Assembly: GCF_003185895.1 (NCBI RefSeq)
Contig: NZ_QHLY01000012.1
Coordinates: 1,116,001 to 1,180,000 of the forward strand
Source: Cryobacterium arcticum
GTDB lineage: Bacteria; Actinomycetota; Actinomycetes; Actinomycetales; Microbacteriaceae
Length of the DNA stretch: 64,000 nt
Direction of reading: 5' to 3'
Shown here: one piece after another, positions 27,858 to 37,798 of the stretch
Numbering within the stretch: the first letter of the stretch is position 1
Layout: each line of letters starts with the position of its first letter
Translations under genes and position numbers: made by a program
Notes under the pieces: model-generated
Databases searched by the model: none
Seen by the model: the letters and a program-made list of their open reading frames with translations, nothing else
Told to the model about the DNA's origin: nothing

Positions 27858-30017
27858 TTAGAAGCCGGGGAGCAGACCGACGATGAGGTCGATCAGCTTG
27901 ATTCCGATGAACGGCGCGATCACGCCGCCGACGCCGTAAACGAGCAGGTTGCGGCCGAGGATCTTCGACGCGCTCAGCGGACGGTACTTCACCCCACGCA
28001 GAGCCAACGGGATGAGGACGACGATGACGATGGCGTTGAAGATGATCGCCGACAGGACAGCCGACGACGGGGAATGCAGCCCCATGATGTTCAGCACGGC
28101 CAGGCCGGGGAACACTCCCATGAACATCGCCGGGATGATCGCGAAGTACTTCGCGATGTCGTTGGCGATGGAGAAGGTGGTGAGCGCGCCGCGAGTGATC
28201 AACAGCTGCTTGCCGATCCGCACGATGTCGATTAGCTTGCTCGGGTCCGAGTCCAGGTCGACCATGTTGCCGGCCTCTTTCGCGGCCGAGGTGCCCGTGT
28301 TCATGGCCACGCCGACATCCGCCTGCGCGAGCGCTGGCGCGTCGTTCGTGCCGTCGCCGGTCATGGCGACAAGGTTGCCGCCCTGCTGCTCGCGGCGGAT
28401 CAGAGCGAGCTTGTCCTCCGGGGTGGCCTCGGCCAGGAAGTCGTCCACCCCGGCCTCGGCAGCGATCGCCTTGGCTGTTAGCGGGTTGTCGCCGGTGATC
28501 ATAACTGTACGGATGCCCATGGCACGCATCTCGGCGAAGCGCTCCTTCAGACCCTCCTTGACGATGTCCTTGAGGTGCACAACACCGAGGAGACGACCTT
28601 CACCAGTCGCGGTCTTGACGGCGACGACGAGCGGAGTGCCACCGCTGTTGGCGATGCGCTCCACCTGCTCGTCCAAATCAGCCAGAACAGAGCTAGCCAC
28701 CCGGCCGTCCTGTTCGATCCAAGCGATAACCGCGGAGCCGGCGCCCTTGCGGATCTGGGTGCCGTCGGGCTGATCGAGTCCGCTCATCCGGGTCTGGGCG
28801 GTGAAGGGCACGATGTCGCCGGGGGCGAATTCTCCGACGTGAATTCCCTCTACCCCAGCCAGGTCGACCACCGACTTGCCTTCCGGTGTCGGGTCGGCCA
28901 GCGAGGAGAGAGCAGCCGTGCGGATGAGCTCGGCGGCGGGAACACCCTCAAGGGTGACAAATTCGGACGCGCGACGGTTGCCGTAGGTGATGGTTCCCGT
29001 CTTGTCCAGCAGCAGCGTCGTGACGTCGCCTGCGGCTTCAACCGCGCGCCCGGACATGGCCAGCACGTTGTGCTGTACAAGCCGGTCCATGCCGGCGATG
29101 CCGATTGCGGAGAGCAGCGCCCCGATGGTGGTGGGGATCAGGCAGACCAAGAGCGCCACCAGGACCGGCAGGCTGACTGTCGCCGCAGAGTATGACGCGA
29201 TCGGGTTCAGGGTCAGCGTGACGATGACGAAGATGATCGTGAGGCTGGCCAGGAGAATGTTCAACGCGATCTCGTTGGGGGTCTTCTGGCGTGACGCACC
29301 CTCGACGAGGCCGATCATTCTGTCCACGAACGTTTCGCCGGGCTTGCTGGTGATCTTCACGACGATGCGGTCGGACAGCACCCGGGTTCCGCCGGTCACC
29401 GCGCTGCGGTCACCACCGGATTCACGGACCACCGGCGCCGATTCACCGGTGATGGCCGACTCGTCCACCGAGGCGATTCCCCAGATGATGTCGCCATCAC
29501 CCGGAATCAGATCGCCGGCCGTGACGGCTACGACGTCACCGAGCTGCAGGTCAGCGGAGGACACTTCCCGGGTCGGTGTGGTCGTCGCGGCGGGATCACC
29601 GTCGGGGCTGTACCCGGTGACCGCGTGGGCGGTGGTGCTGGTGCGGGTCTTGCGCAGGCTGTCTGCCTGCGCCTTTCCACGGCCCTCGGCGACGGACTCG
29701 GCCAGGTTGGCGAAAAGCACGGTCAGCCACAGCCAGACGGCGATGCCCCAGGTGAAGGATGCCGGTACGGAGGAGCCGCCCGAGGATTCCGGGCCGCCCA
29801 GGAATGGTTCGGCGATAGCGAGGACCGTGGTGAACGCTGCGCCGACCTCGACGATGAACATGACGGGGTTGCGCCACATCTGGCGAGGATCGAGCTTTCT
29901 GAAGGCTCCGGGTATGGCGGCGATCAGTTGCTCGGCGCTGAATGCGCTCTGTGATCGAGGGGCGGTGGGGGCGCCGGGTGTTTCCGGCGCCATCGTGGGT
30001 GTTGTGGTGGTGGACAT
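27858..30017 (-). CDS. kdpB: Potassium-transporting ATPase subunit B (P-type ATPase)
   Basis: 719 aa. The phosphorylation motif [13 protein letters not shown], actuator TGESAPV, nucleotide-binding KGAGSAV and hinge [20 protein letters not shown] are all intact. Seven membrane helices predicted. It is the energising subunit that hydrolyses ATP for high-affinity potassium import. Follows kdpA by two bases. Confidence 0.97.
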   Translation of the reverse strand: MSTTTTPTMAPETPGAPTAPRSQSAFSAEQLIAAIPGAFRKLDPRQMWRNPVMFIVEVGAAFTTVLAIAEPFLGGPESSGGSSVPASFTWGIAVWLWLTVLFANLAESVAEGRGKAQADSLRKTRTSTTAHAVTGYSPDGDPAATTTPTREVSSADLQLGDVVAVTAGDLIPGDGDIIWGIASVDESAITGESAPVVRESGGDRSAVTGGTRVLSDRIVVKITSKPGETFVDRMIGLVEGASRQKTPNEIALNILLASLTIIFVIVTLTLNPIASYSAATVSLPVLVALLVCLIPTTIGALLSAIGIAGMDRLVQHNVLAMSGRAVEAAGDVTTLLLDKTGTITYGNRRASEFVTLEGVPAAELIRTAALSSLADPTPEGKSVVDLAGVEGIHVGEFAPGDIVPFTAQTRMSGLDQPDGTQIRKGAGSAVIAWIEQDGRVASSVLADLDEQVERIANSGGTPLVVAVKTATGEGRLLGVVHLKDIVKEGLKERFAEMRAMGIRTVMITGDNPLTAKAIAAEAGVDDFLAEATPEDKLALIRREQQGGNLVAMTGDGTNDAPALAQADVGVAMNTGTSAAKEAGNMVDLDSDPSKLIDIVRIGKQLLITRGALTTFSIANDIAKYFAIIPAMFMGVFPGLAVLNIMGLHSPSSAVLSAIIFNAIVIVVLIPLALRGVKYRPLSASKILGRNLLVYGVGGVIAPFIGIKLIDLIVGLLPGF

Positions 30018-30019
30018 GG

Positions 30020-31693
30020 TTACTGCAGCCCTTCCGCTAGGGGACCCAGCGCGAGTACGGGGAAATATGTGAGAGCAGTGATGACGACAGTCACGCCGAC
30101 GAGGAGACCGACGAACTGCGGACGGTGGGTGGGCAGTGTTCCAGCCGTGGCCGGCACTTTGTCTTGAGCGGCAAGGGAACCTGCCAAAGCAAGGACCAAC
30201 ACAATCGGAATAAACCTGCCGAGCAACATGGCAACACCCAACGCGGTATTGAACCAGGGAGTGTTCGCGGTGAGTCCGGCGAAAGCCGAACCGTTGTTGT
30301 TTGCTGCCGACGTGAACGCGTACAACACTTCAGAGAGGCCGTGAACACCGGGGTTCCAGATCGATGTGGATTCCACGTCAGCGCGGATCGCGGGGATCGC
30401 GAAGCTCAGCGCGGTACCCAGCAGGACGATCGTGGGAGTGACCAGAATGTAGAGGCTGGCGAGTTTGATTTCCTTCGGGCCGATCTTCTTGCCGAGGTAC
30501 TCGGGTGTCCGTCCGACGAGCAAACCGCCGACAAAGACCGCGATGATCGCCAAGACCAACATTCCGTACAGGCCCGACCCGACGCCGCCGGGGGCGACCT
30601 CGCCGAGCATCATGTTGATCATGGGCATCATGCCACCCAGGGCGGTGTACGAGTCGTGCATGGAGTTGACCGCGCCGGTGGACGTCAAGGTGCTCGTTGA
30701 ACCGAACAGTGTCGAGGCGAAGATCCCGAAGCGTTGCTCCTTGCCCTCCATAGCCCCTCCCGCGAGCTGCGGCGCCGTACCGGCACCGTTGAGCTCGAAC
30801 AGGGTGAGGAAGGTGAGCGAGGCGACGAAGATGCTGCCCATGACAGCGAGGATGGCGTAACCCTGTTTGTGGTTGCCGACCATGCGCCCGAAGGTGCGTG
30901 GGAGAGAGAAGGGAATCATCAGCATCAGCACGTTCTGGAACAGGCTCGTCCAGGCGTTCGGGTTCTCAAACGGGTGGGCCGCGTTGGCGTTGAAGAATCC
31001 ACCACCGTTGGTCCCGAGGTTCTTGATCACTTCCTGGGAGGCAACCGGGCCACCGGGCAGGTTCTGCACGCCGCCGCTGAGGGTCGTGATCTCGGTGAAG
31101 CCGTTGAAGTTCTGGATCACTCCGCTCGCGATCAGCACCACTGCACCAACCACCGAGAGGGGAAGAAGCAACCGCAAGATTCCCCGGGTCAGATCGACCC
31201 AGAAGTTACCGATGGTGGCCGACTCGCGCCGGGTGAAACCGCGCACGAGCGCGATAGCGATCGCGATTCCCACGGCGGCGGAAACGAAGTTCTGTACGGC
31301 CAGGCCGGCGATCTGGACGGTGTAACCCATGGTGATGTCGGGCGAGTACGACTGCCAGTTCGTGTTCGCCACGAACGACGCCGCCGTATTGAACGAGAGC
31401 CCTTCCGGGACGGCGGGCAGTCCCAGAGAGTACGGGAGTACCGCTTGGAAGCGTTGCAAGAGGTAGACGAACAACAGCCCGACGACCGAGAACGCAAGAA
31501 CGCCCCGCAGGTAAGACTTCCAGGTTTGCTCGACGCTGGGATCTACCCCGATGATCCGGTAAAAGCCTCGCTCGGCCTTCAGGTCTTTTTTAGAGGTGTA
31601 GACGTGGGCCATGTAGTCGCCCAGGGGACGATAGAGCAAGGCGAGGATGAGTACCAGGGTCGCTACCTGGAGGATCGCGAAGAAAACGTCCAT
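30020..31693 (-). CDS. kdpA: Potassium-transporting ATPase subunit A (channel-like)
   Basis: 557 aa, about ten membrane helices. Selectivity-filter-like loops are visible, including [27 protein letters not shown] and ANNNGSAF. KdpA binds and passes potassium, evolved from the KtrB/TrkH superfamily. Start immediately follows the kdpF stop. Confidence 0.97.
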   Translation of the reverse strand: MDVFFAILQVATLVLILALLYRPLGDYMAHVYTSKKDLKAERGFYRIIGVDPSVEQTWKSYLRGVLAFSVVGLLFVYLLQRFQAVLPYSLGLPAVPEGLSFNTAASFVANTNWQSYSPDITMGYTVQIAGLAVQNFVSAAVGIAIAIALVRGFTRRESATIGNFWVDLTRGILRLLLPLSVVGAVVLIASGVIQNFNGFTEITTLSGGVQNLPGGPVASQEVIKNLGTNGGGFFNANAAHPFENPNAWTSLFQNVLMLMIPFSLPRTFGRMVGNHKQGYAILAVMGSIFVASLTFLTLFELNGAGTAPQLAGGAMEGKEQRFGIFASTLFGSTSTLTSTGAVNSMHDSYTALGGMMPMINMMLGEVAPGGVGSGLYGMLVLAIIAVFVGGLLVGRTPEYLGKKIGPKEIKLASLYILVTPTIVLLGTALSFAIPAIRADVESTSIWNPGVHGLSEVLYAFTSAANNNGSAFAGLTANTPWFNTALGVAMLLGRFIPIVLVLALAGSLAAQDKVPATAGTLPTHRPQFVGLLVGVTVVITALTYFPVLALGPLAEGLQ

Positions 31694-31783
31694 TTAGAAT
31701 CGCTCCGGTTTCACGAGGGCGACCACGAGGTACACCACAGCGGCAATAGCCAACGCCGCGGCAAGCAGGTCAAAGAAGATCAC
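31694..31783 (-). CDS. kdpF: Potassium-transporting ATPase subunit F
   Basis: 29 aa, a single hydrophobic helix ending KPERF, the KdpF signature. GTG start at 31783; its stop abuts the kdpA ATG. KdpF acts as a lipid-like stabiliser of the KdpABC complex. Its start overlaps the stop of a still smaller upstream peptide gene. Confidence 0.9.
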   Translation of the reverse strand: MIFFDLLAAALAIAAVVYLVVALVKPERF

Positions 31784-31863
31784 AGCTTCTCGACCCCCCA
31801 GCCAATGACGCCGACAAGCGCGAACACGGCGATGATGCCGAGCACGTAAACAATGTCAAGCAC
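31780..31863 (-). CDS. 27-aa single-helix membrane peptide preceding kdpF
   Basis: From GTG at 31863 (GGAG six bases upstream) to TGA at 31780-31782, which overlaps the kdpF GTG. The peptide is one hydrophobic helix (VYVLGIIAVFALVGVIGW) ending in GVEKL. An in-frame ATG at 31875 would give 31 aa but lacks a ribosome site. Coupling to kdpF and matching size suggest a second small subunit or a translation leader for the Kdp complex; this role is inference. Confidence 0.7.
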   Translation of the reverse strand: MLDIVYVLGIIAVFALVGVIGWGVEKL

Positions 31864-31967
31864 AAGTAACTCCATCTGGAGAAGGACCACACGACCCGAA
31901 AGCGGGACATGGATGCCGCAGCGGCACGACATCCGATTAGACACCCCCGGTCACGGCGAAATCCCAG

Positions 31968-31981
31968 CCCTAACGGAATCC
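31968..31981 (+). promoter_or_regulatory. CCTAACGG element 1 (possible KdpE site)
   Basis: CCCTAACGGAATCC, 105 bases before the first kdp-side gene. Shares CCTAACGG with elements at 32001 and, inverted, 32135. Confidence 0.45.
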
Positions 31982-32000
31982 AAACGGTGAATCGCCCGAA

Positions 32001-32014
32001 CCTAACGGGATCCC
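32001..32014 (+). promoter_or_regulatory. CCTAACGG element 2 (possible KdpE site)
   Basis: CCTAACGGGATCCC, 33 bases (about three helical turns) from element 1, same orientation. Confidence 0.45.
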
Positions 32015-32132
32015 TACACCCCTCCTCATCCCAGGCTGATTGGCCTCGCCCAGCACCCTGATTCGCGCGTCATCGGTATGCCGGGCCGCCCCCGTATCGG
32101 TTCCGTTCGATTCAGGGCTGTACCCGCATGCG

Positions 32133-32146
32133 TTCCGTTAGGGAGC
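32133..32146 (-). promoter_or_regulatory. CCTAACGG element 3, inverted
   Basis: Plus strand TTCCGTTAGGGAGC, the reverse complement of the same motif, 36 bases before the leader peptide of the divergent operon. Confidence 0.4.
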
Positions 32147-32181
32147 GGGGTTTCCCGTCGCCGGGCCAGTAGGACTGAACC

Positions 32182-32253
32182 ATGACAACACCTGACAGCC
32201 CCACATCGGAGCCCCTCAAACCCAGTGACCGTGGCACGGGCTCGCGTTCATGA
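32182..32253 (+). CDS. 23-aa leader peptide, coupled to the next gene
   Basis: ATG at 32182 with AGGA seven bases upstream; hydrophilic, Ser/Pro/Thr-rich; its TGA overlaps the ATG of the next gene (ATGA). The downstream gene has no ribosome site of its own, so this peptide probably delivers ribosomes to it. Confidence 0.55.
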   Translation: MTTPDSPTSEPLKPSDRGTGSRS

Positions 32254-32831
32254 CTCTCACCGCGATCATGCCCTCCCTCCGGCGCTCAATTGCCGACCCC
32301 CTCCGCATCGATGCGTGGCCGGAGTCCTCTCAGGTCACTACGACCGACGTCTTCGTGTGCGGTGTCTCGATGACCCGCCTCGTCGAGGTGTGCCAGACAC
32401 CGTGTGTGCACACCGCAGCCGCTGTCATCCCCGGTACGCACGGGCGCAAGTCGCCCTACCAGGAAGCCGCCGTGGTCGTTGTCCGCGTCACCGCGGTCTT
32501 GAAGAACTTCGATGCGGCACGGGTTGTCCTCATCGACGCGTGCCTGGACACCGTCAACGCCACCTGGCGAGAGACCCGCCTTATCGGCCGAGCCTCCACG
32601 GTGAAGAGCACCGCTGCGATCCTGCTCTCCGGCGAATCCCACGAAACACCGAGCATCGGCCGCGGCGTGATGGAACTGCCCGACGATCTCCGAGAAGGCG
32701 ACCTACTCGCCATCCCCTGCACCGGTGTCGTCGCACTGCGGGACATCCGTGCCCGGCCATCGGTGCCTGACACGTCGGACAGCACCGACGACATCGCGGC
32801 CGAATTCACCTGGCTGGCGCAACTCGCATGA
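32250..32831 (+). CDS. Uncharacterised protein, first of a tandem paralogous pair
   Basis: 193 aa, soluble, no signal peptide. The middle contains beta-rich segments (VVVVRVTAVL, ARVVLIDACL) and the C-terminal third the motif GDLLAIPCTGVVALRDIR (residues 150-167). The next gene encodes a clear paralogue: DVFVCGVSMTR and the GDLxAIPC motif align at the same spacing. No known family recognised. Opens a divergent operon opposite kdp inside the island. Confidence 0.75.
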   Translation: MTLTAIMPSLRRSIADPLRIDAWPESSQVTTTDVFVCGVSMTRLVEVCQTPCVHTAAAVIPGTHGRKSPYQEAAVVVVRVTAVLKNFDAARVVLIDACLDTVNATWRETRLIGRASTVKSTAAILLSGESHETPSIGRGVMELPDDLREGDLLAIPCTGVVALRDIRARPSVPDTSDSTDDIAAEFTWLAQLA

Positions 32832-32871
32832 CCCATCCCACAAACAAACGCAATTCCACGGAGGAGCACTC

Positions 32872-33444
32872 ATGACTCTCATGTCCAGCATCCTGGCCAG
32901 GACACCCCTGACGCATCGACCTGCCGACATCGGCTCCTGGCCGGCGGGCACAGTCCACACCATGGATGACCTCATCATCAACGGGGTCTCCCTGGTGCGC
33001 GCCAGCCACGACCGCACTCCCGCGGTACGAATCGGCGCGGCTCCCGACGCCGGGGAGCGGCACGCCGGCACGCCGGAACGATTCATCACCGTTCTGTTGA
33101 CCCGGGTGGAGGAGACCGGCTTCACCGATTCACACCGGCGCCTGGTCGTGTGGGTCGACGCCGAGCTGGACCATTGCCGCCCCATTCTGTCGGCAGCCCG
33201 CGTTGTCGGACGCCGCGGCGTCGCTCACCTCAAGCGCGTGCAGCTCCGGCCCCGGCCTGTGGAGGACATGCAGTGGGTTTGGCTGCCGGCCGATGTGGTG
33301 GTCGGTGATCTGATCGCCATACCGTGCGAAGGAGCCATCCCTCTCAGAGACGTCCGTCGACACAGCCGTTACCCGGGCCATCGCGTAGAGGAGTGGCCAG
33401 ACGAACCGGACGATCTTCCGTTCTCCCGCGCGTGCTTGAAATGA
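32872..33444 (+). CDS. Uncharacterised protein, second of the paralogous pair
   Basis: 190 aa from the ATG at 32872, preceded by GGAGGAG. It aligns end to end with the previous protein: DLIINGVSLVR (33-43), LVVWVDAELD, and GDLIAIPCEGAIPLRDVR (145-162). The Cys in IPC is conserved in both copies. Its stop overlaps the start of the third gene (ATGA). Soluble; no family recognised. Confidence 0.78.
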   Translation: MTLMSSILARTPLTHRPADIGSWPAGTVHTMDDLIINGVSLVRASHDRTPAVRIGAAPDAGERHAGTPERFITVLLTRVEETGFTDSHRRLVVWVDAELDHCRPILSAARVVGRRGVAHLKRVQLRPRPVEDMQWVWLPADVVVGDLIAIPCEGAIPLRDVRRHSRYPGHRVEEWPDEPDDLPFSRACLK

Positions 33445-34007
33445 ACCTCAGCGCCGAGCTGGAGATTCCGCCGCGCTCCGCGCCGACGATCGTCCTCCGG
33501 GGCGACCCGATGACTGCTCTTCGCCCTTTGTCACAGCTGCCGAACGTGCTCGCGACCCCGGCTCAACCGGGGCGGCCCTTTCGGCGCCGGGCCATCAGGG
33601 CAGTGGCGACGGGGGTCGATGCCAGCGCGGATGCCGCACTCACCTGCCGCGGGCTGAAGTCACGGCTTCGACGAGAACTGCTGCCGAGCCAGCGACTGTG
33701 CGAGTGGCTACCCCACCTCAAACACGTCATCTTCGTTGTCGCGGAGCCCACACACCTGCGTGAAACAGCGGTGCTCGGCATTGCTGACCGGTTCGCGGAA
33801 TACGCTCACGCTCATCTGGAACGGGTCTGCGGGGCCTATGTGACCGTGACGGTGCTGCTGGTCGCCGACTGCGCCCAACCCGGGCTGCTCGCGGAACGCA
33901 TCGATCAGCGCGCTTCGCTCGGCCCGCTCGACCCCTATCTGGCACTACCGTGGCGGGACGTGGCTGAACAACCAATTCAGCTCTCGGCGGCCGCCGCATA
34001 CTGCTGA
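33441..34007 (+). CDS. Uncharacterised protein, third gene of the operon
   Basis: 188 aa, soluble. An Arg-rich stretch (RPFRRRAIRAVATG), a hydrophobic strand VIFVVAEPTHL, a helical segment ADRFAEYAHAHLERVCG and a strand VTVTVLLVADC. Not similar to the two genes before it as far as I can see. Translationally coupled to gene two and followed by a strong hairpin. No family recognised. Confidence 0.7.
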   Translation: MNLSAELEIPPRSAPTIVLRGDPMTALRPLSQLPNVLATPAQPGRPFRRRAIRAVATGVDASADAALTCRGLKSRLRRELLPSQRLCEWLPHLKHVIFVVAEPTHLRETAVLGIADRFAEYAHAHLERVCGAYVTVTVLLVADCAQPGLLAERIDQRASLGPLDPYLALPWRDVAEQPIQLSAAAAYC

Positions 34008-34010
34008 TTC

Positions 34011-34051
34011 CGTAGCCGCCAGCTCCGGGCCTCCCGGAGCTGGCGGCTACG
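34011..34051. terminator. Perfect 19-bp stem-loop, bidirectional terminator
   Basis: CGTAGCCGCCAGCTCCGGG and its exact reverse complement are separated by only three bases, between two convergent genes. It overlaps the stop of the DUF6611 gene. Confidence 0.8.
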
Positions 34052-34631
34052 GGGTGGTCCGGGCCGCGTCCATGTGTTCCTCGGCGTCTGAGTAGACAGC
34101 CGACCAGACCATCTCGTGTTCCGCCGGCGTGGACCGGCCTAGCTGCAGCGCCTGGTCCGCGGCCGCCAAAGTCGCGGCCAGCGAGGCCAGGTATCTGCAC
34201 TCGCCGCCGCGCCAGGTGTCGGGCACAAGGGTGGATCTGGCCGCCGTCAGCTCAAGGACCTGTTTCCGCACCGGACCTGCAGCACGGGCCACGACGACAG
34301 CCCCGAGAGCATAAAACGCGACGCAGCCGATCACGATGACCAGTCTCGAGGCGCCACCCTCCGCCATCGCTACGAACACGCCCAGCACGCCCACGAGCCC
34401 CAGGATCGTCCAGCCGCGACAGAGCCGAACTCGGCGTCGTTGCTGCGCCGATATTCCCGGCGGGTACACGACAAGCCGGTAACCGACGCTGCCGTATCGG
34501 CCGACCGCGACGGTGTAACTTCCCCACCGGCACCGCCCATCAACGACCGGGGAGAGCCACCGGTTGAGCAAGATTCCCGAACTGATCGTTCGCGCATTAT
34601 TCACCTCATCAGCGTCCTCCCAGCGCCTCAC
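34047..34631 (-). CDS. DUF6611-like membrane protein
   Basis: 194 aa. The N-terminal signature CRWGSYTVAVGRYGSVGYRLVVYPPGIS resembles the DUF6611 family of actinobacteria, followed by two membrane helices (about 75-95 and 98-118) and a soluble helical C-terminus. The start may be further in, because no ribosome site is obvious at 34631. Function unknown. Confidence 0.65.
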   Translation of the reverse strand: MRRWEDADEVNNARTISSGILLNRWLSPVVDGRCRWGSYTVAVGRYGSVGYRLVVYPPGISAQQRRRVRLCRGWTILGLVGVLGVFVAMAEGGASRLVIVIGCVAFYALGAVVVARAAGPVRKQVLELTAARSTLVPDTWRGGECRYLASLAATLAAADQALQLGRSTPAEHEMVWSAVYSDAEEHMDAARTTP

Positions 34632-34725
34632 CGCTTGGAAGATCTATACGGAACGCATGCGCAGGATCCGGTGATTTATACGCTTTTCCTACGCCGCGAG
34701 TTCGCGCCGATGGGGTGTGACGGCT

Positions 34726-36675
34726 TCAGCTGACGTGAACGTGTGGTCGTCGTTTGGCGTTGGGCTCGGATTCGCGAAGCACCTCTCTGGTCACGGGGGC
34801 AATTTCGCCGAGGCCGGTGAAGAGGAACTTGAACATATTGGCGAGTGGATTGCCCTGGGTCCATTCGAAATAGATCTCTGGGATCAGGCCGGTCTGATCG
34901 CGGATCTCCAGCAGCACCGCGGCGATCGTGTTCGGAACGTTGCCACTGGTGACCTGGAGAACGCGATACCCGTGCTTCGCAACGCCGTGCACGACAAGGT
35001 CCTCCTCGAAATCAGATGAGTCAGACGGGAGCACTTCGAGGAAGATGATGGGTGAGCCCGGTGGGATGTTGCCGAACCGGCGTTCGTCCCGGCTCTTGTT
35101 GCGGTATTCGACCTCGGTGTCGTCGTCTGGCTCGTGGGAGATGATTCGGATTACGTCGTAGTCTTCGGCGTCCCCGGTGACGAAGTCGAGTGCGGTCGGG
35201 TCCAAGATGACCGATGTTGCCCGGAGCTCGAAGGAACGCCGCACCCTGGACACGAGGGAGACCACCATGATGCCCACGATGAACAGGGCGGCGATGCGCA
35301 CACCGTCTGGGCGTTCGACAATGTTGACAACAGTGGTGTAGACCAGGATCACCGCGATGGCTGCGAAGCCGAGAGTTTGCCAGCGCTGCTGCTTCCGGCG
35401 TGCGGAGAGCGTCACCGCAACGGATGCGGACGTCATCAGCACCAGGACCCCGGTCGCGTAGGCGCCGCCCTGGGCGTCGACGCTGGCCTGGAACGCGATC
35501 GTGATCACGAAGGCGATCCCCACGAAAACCAGCACAAGCGGTCGCACCGCACGGGCCCACTGCGGGGCCATGCCATACCGCGGCAGATACCGCGGCACGA
35601 GGTTGAGCAGCCCGGCCATCGCCGATGCGCCCGCGAACCACAGGATGCAGATAGTGCTGATGTCATAGACGGAACCGAAGACGTTGCCCAGGTATTCGTG
35701 GGCGAGGTACGCCAACGCGCGCCCATTGGCCGGCCCGCCGGGCTGGAACGCCTCCTGCGGAATCAACAGGGTTGTGACGATGCTCGAGGTGATCAGGAAC
35801 CCGCTCATGATCAGCGCGGCGGTGGTGAGCAGCTTCTTCGTCCCGCGGATCCGCCCCGCGGGGTTGTCTTCGGTATCAGCGGCACCGCCTTTCACCTGAG
35901 GCATCACCGCCACGCCTGTCTCAAACCCAGACAATCCCAACGCCAGTTTCGGGAACACGAGAAGAGCGATGCCCACCATCACAAGTGGGTTGCCGTGTTG
36001 CACCGTCAGTGCTGCCCACCAGTCGGTGATCAACACAGCGTTCGACGTGACGTGCCCGATCGATACCACGATTACGATCAGGTTGAGGAGGAGGTAGACC
36101 GCGACCAGCACTACAGCAATGCCGATGGCTTCCTTGAAGCCCCGGAGGAACACGATTCCCAGCAGCGTGACCAAAAACAGAGTGACCAGCACCTCCTGTC
36201 CGTGCAGCCAAGACGGCGCGAACGGATTCTCGATCGCGTGCGCCGTGGCATCCGCTGCCGACAGGGTGATGGTGATCATGAAGTCGGTGGCGGCGAATCC
36301 GAGCAGCACTAGCACGAAGATTTTGCCCGACCACCACGGCAGAAGCTTTTCCAGCATCTGGATCGAACCGGAGCCCCGGAAGCTCTCTTCGGCGACCCGC
36401 CGATACACGGGCAAGGCACCCAGCAGTGTCAGGGCAACCAACACGATCGTCGCGATAGGTGACAGCAGACCTGCGGCGAGGGCGGCGATCGCCGGCTGAT
36501 ATCCCAGGGTCGAGAAATAGTCGACGCCCGTCAGGCACATCACCCGCCACCAGGAATGTGTTTTCTCCACTGTGGCGGCGTGGGGACCCACACGATTGCC
36601 CTGCCGGTCACCGCTGTCCTGCAAAAGCCATGTTTTCAGTTTCGTGGCAGAAGCATGTGGTTTGTTCACGTGCAC
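34726..36675 (-). CDS. APC-superfamily permease with cytosolic C-terminal domain
   Basis: 649 aa. About twelve membrane helices lie between residues 45 and 470 ([35 protein letters not shown]), then a soluble domain of roughly 150 residues ([34 protein letters not shown]). Amino-acid/polyamine-type fold, but potassium carriers (KimA) belong to the same superfamily. Its position beside kdp and a CCTAACGG copy upstream make potassium a reasonable guess; this is inference. GTG start at 36675 or the next GTG. Confidence 0.8.
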   Translation of the reverse strand: MHVNKPHASATKLKTWLLQDSGDRQGNRVGPHAATVEKTHSWWRVMCLTGVDYFSTLGYQPAIAALAAGLLSPIATIVLVALTLLGALPVYRRVAEESFRGSGSIQMLEKLLPWWSGKIFVLVLLGFAATDFMITITLSAADATAHAIENPFAPSWLHGQEVLVTLFLVTLLGIVFLRGFKEAIGIAVVLVAVYLLLNLIVIVVSIGHVTSNAVLITDWWAALTVQHGNPLVMVGIALLVFPKLALGLSGFETGVAVMPQVKGGAADTEDNPAGRIRGTKKLLTTAALIMSGFLITSSIVTTLLIPQEAFQPGGPANGRALAYLAHEYLGNVFGSVYDISTICILWFAGASAMAGLLNLVPRYLPRYGMAPQWARAVRPLVLVFVGIAFVITIAFQASVDAQGGAYATGVLVLMTSASVAVTLSARRKQQRWQTLGFAAIAVILVYTTVVNIVERPDGVRIAALFIVGIMVVSLVSRVRRSFELRATSVILDPTALDFVTGDAEDYDVIRIISHEPDDDTEVEYRNKSRDERRFGNIPPGSPIIFLEVLPSDSSDFEEDLVVHGVAKHGYRVLQVTSGNVPNTIAAVLLEIRDQTGLIPEIYFEWTQGNPLANMFKFLFTGLGEIAPVTREVLRESEPNAKRRPHVHVS

Positions 36676-36774
36676 ACATTACGCCACGCGACACACGACC
36701 GAGCGACCAAGTGACCGAGTGACCAAGCGGCTATCGGCCGGCGCCGGCAAGGGGCACGCGACGATACGCACAAA

Positions 36775-36782
36775 CCGTTAGG
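36775..36782 (-). promoter_or_regulatory. CCTAACGG copy upstream of the APC permease
   Basis: Plus strand CCGTTAGG about 100 bases before the permease start, matching the three kdp-region elements. A single 8-mer can occur by chance. Confidence 0.25.
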
Positions 36783-36896
36783 CCTCGCGCTCAAGAACCC
36801 CGAGGCGGGAACCCTGCACCGGCCGCACACAGTGAGTTGTTGCACCGCTGGGCTTCTGTGCTGGCAAGAAGGCTGAGTCCATGGCATGGTCAGGAT

Positions 36897-37130
36897 ATGG
36901 ACATCGGCGAGTGGTGGTCCACACTGGACTCCTTAACACATGAACTACTGATCGCACACAACGGAGATGTCGTTTCGGCAGATATTCTTCGCCAAAGCAC
37001 CCCCACAGGTGAAGTCATAGCCTTAGACGCAAAATGGATTGGCGAGAGCGATGTGAACGGCTTCTACCTTTCCGACGAAGCGACCGACTGGATTGAAGCC
37101 ACCGCGAACGGTGAAAGACCAGAACCATAG
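36897..37130 (+). CDS. Small hypothetical acidic protein
   Basis: 77 aa from the ATG at 36897. Acidic, Trp-containing (DIGEWWSTLDSL, DAKWIGESDVNGFYLSDEATDWIEA), no membrane segment. A GTCAGGA stretch lies upstream. Base composition is lower in GC than most neighbours, in keeping with island DNA. No family recognised. Confidence 0.5.
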   Translation: MDIGEWWSTLDSLTHELLIAHNGDVVSADILRQSTPTGEVIALDAKWIGESDVNGFYLSDEATDWIEATANGERPEP

Positions 37131-37204
37131 GACAGGACTCAAAAAGAGTGTTTGCGACATATCTCTGATATGTCCCCAACAATCATGTCCCTCTCTACTG
37201 TCGG

Positions 37205-37792
37205 TTACCTTTTCCATTGGGCTGCGCGTTGGTTCTGGGAGGCGAGCTGTGCGGTCTCGAGGATTCTCGTGGCTCGAGTTTGGGGTCGTTTGGCTTGGAT
37301 GATCCATTCAAGGATGCCTCGGCGAGCAGACGGTGGGAACTGGTCCCAGTTCGCCCGGGCTGGAGGGTTTTCGCCGAGGGCTTCGGCAAGGTCGGGCGGA
37401 ACGATGAGGTCTTCGACATCATCCAGTAATGCCCAGGAGCCGTTGCTGATCGCCTGCGCGATTACCGCTTCGCCGGCGGGCAGCATGAGTCCTGCTGCAC
37501 GGAGAGCTTCCACCCGGATCTTGTTTGGCCGTGACCACGCACTCGTCGGTTTCCGGGCGGAAAAGTAAAGCATTGTTCGCTCACCGTCGAGCTTCTGGGG
37601 TTTGCTGTCTACCCAGCCCACGCAGAGGGCCTCCGACACGGCATCGTCGTAGCTGACAGCGGGTTTGCCCGTGGCCTTCTTCCAAGACACCAACCACACT
37701 GACTGTTCGCTTTCGTGGTGCGCGAGCAGCCAACGGCGCCACTCAGCGCGGGTCTCCGGGTGTACCCGCGGTGCTGTCGTCGGAGAAACCAC
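37205..37792 (-). CDS. YdeI/OmpD-associated-family protein
   Basis: 195 aa. Typical blocks: RRWLLAHHESEQSVWLVSWKK, AVSEALCVGWVDSKPQKLDGERTMLYFSARKPTSAWSRPNK, and the C-terminal PPSARRGILEWIIQAKRPQTRATRI helices. Relatives are linked to bacteriocin or peptide resistance in enteric bacteria; the mechanism is unclear. Six bases downstream of the SRPBCC gene on the same strand, so probably co-transcribed. Confidence 0.87.
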   Translation of the reverse strand: MVSPTTAPRVHPETRAEWRRWLLAHHESEQSVWLVSWKKATGKPAVSYDDAVSEALCVGWVDSKPQKLDGERTMLYFSARKPTSAWSRPNKIRVEALRAAGLMLPAGEAVIAQAISNGSWALLDDVEDLIVPPDLAEALGENPPARANWDQFPPSARRGILEWIIQAKRPQTRATRILETAQLASQNQRAAQWKR

Positions 37793-37798
37793 CCCGAC

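Larger units (their letters stand above)
31864..32181. promoter_or_regulatory. Divergent control region between kdp and the unknown three-gene operon
   Basis: About 320 bases without genes. Three CCTAACGG elements lie here (separate entries). It must hold both promoters; I cannot place -10/-35 boxes with confidence. Confidence 0.6.
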
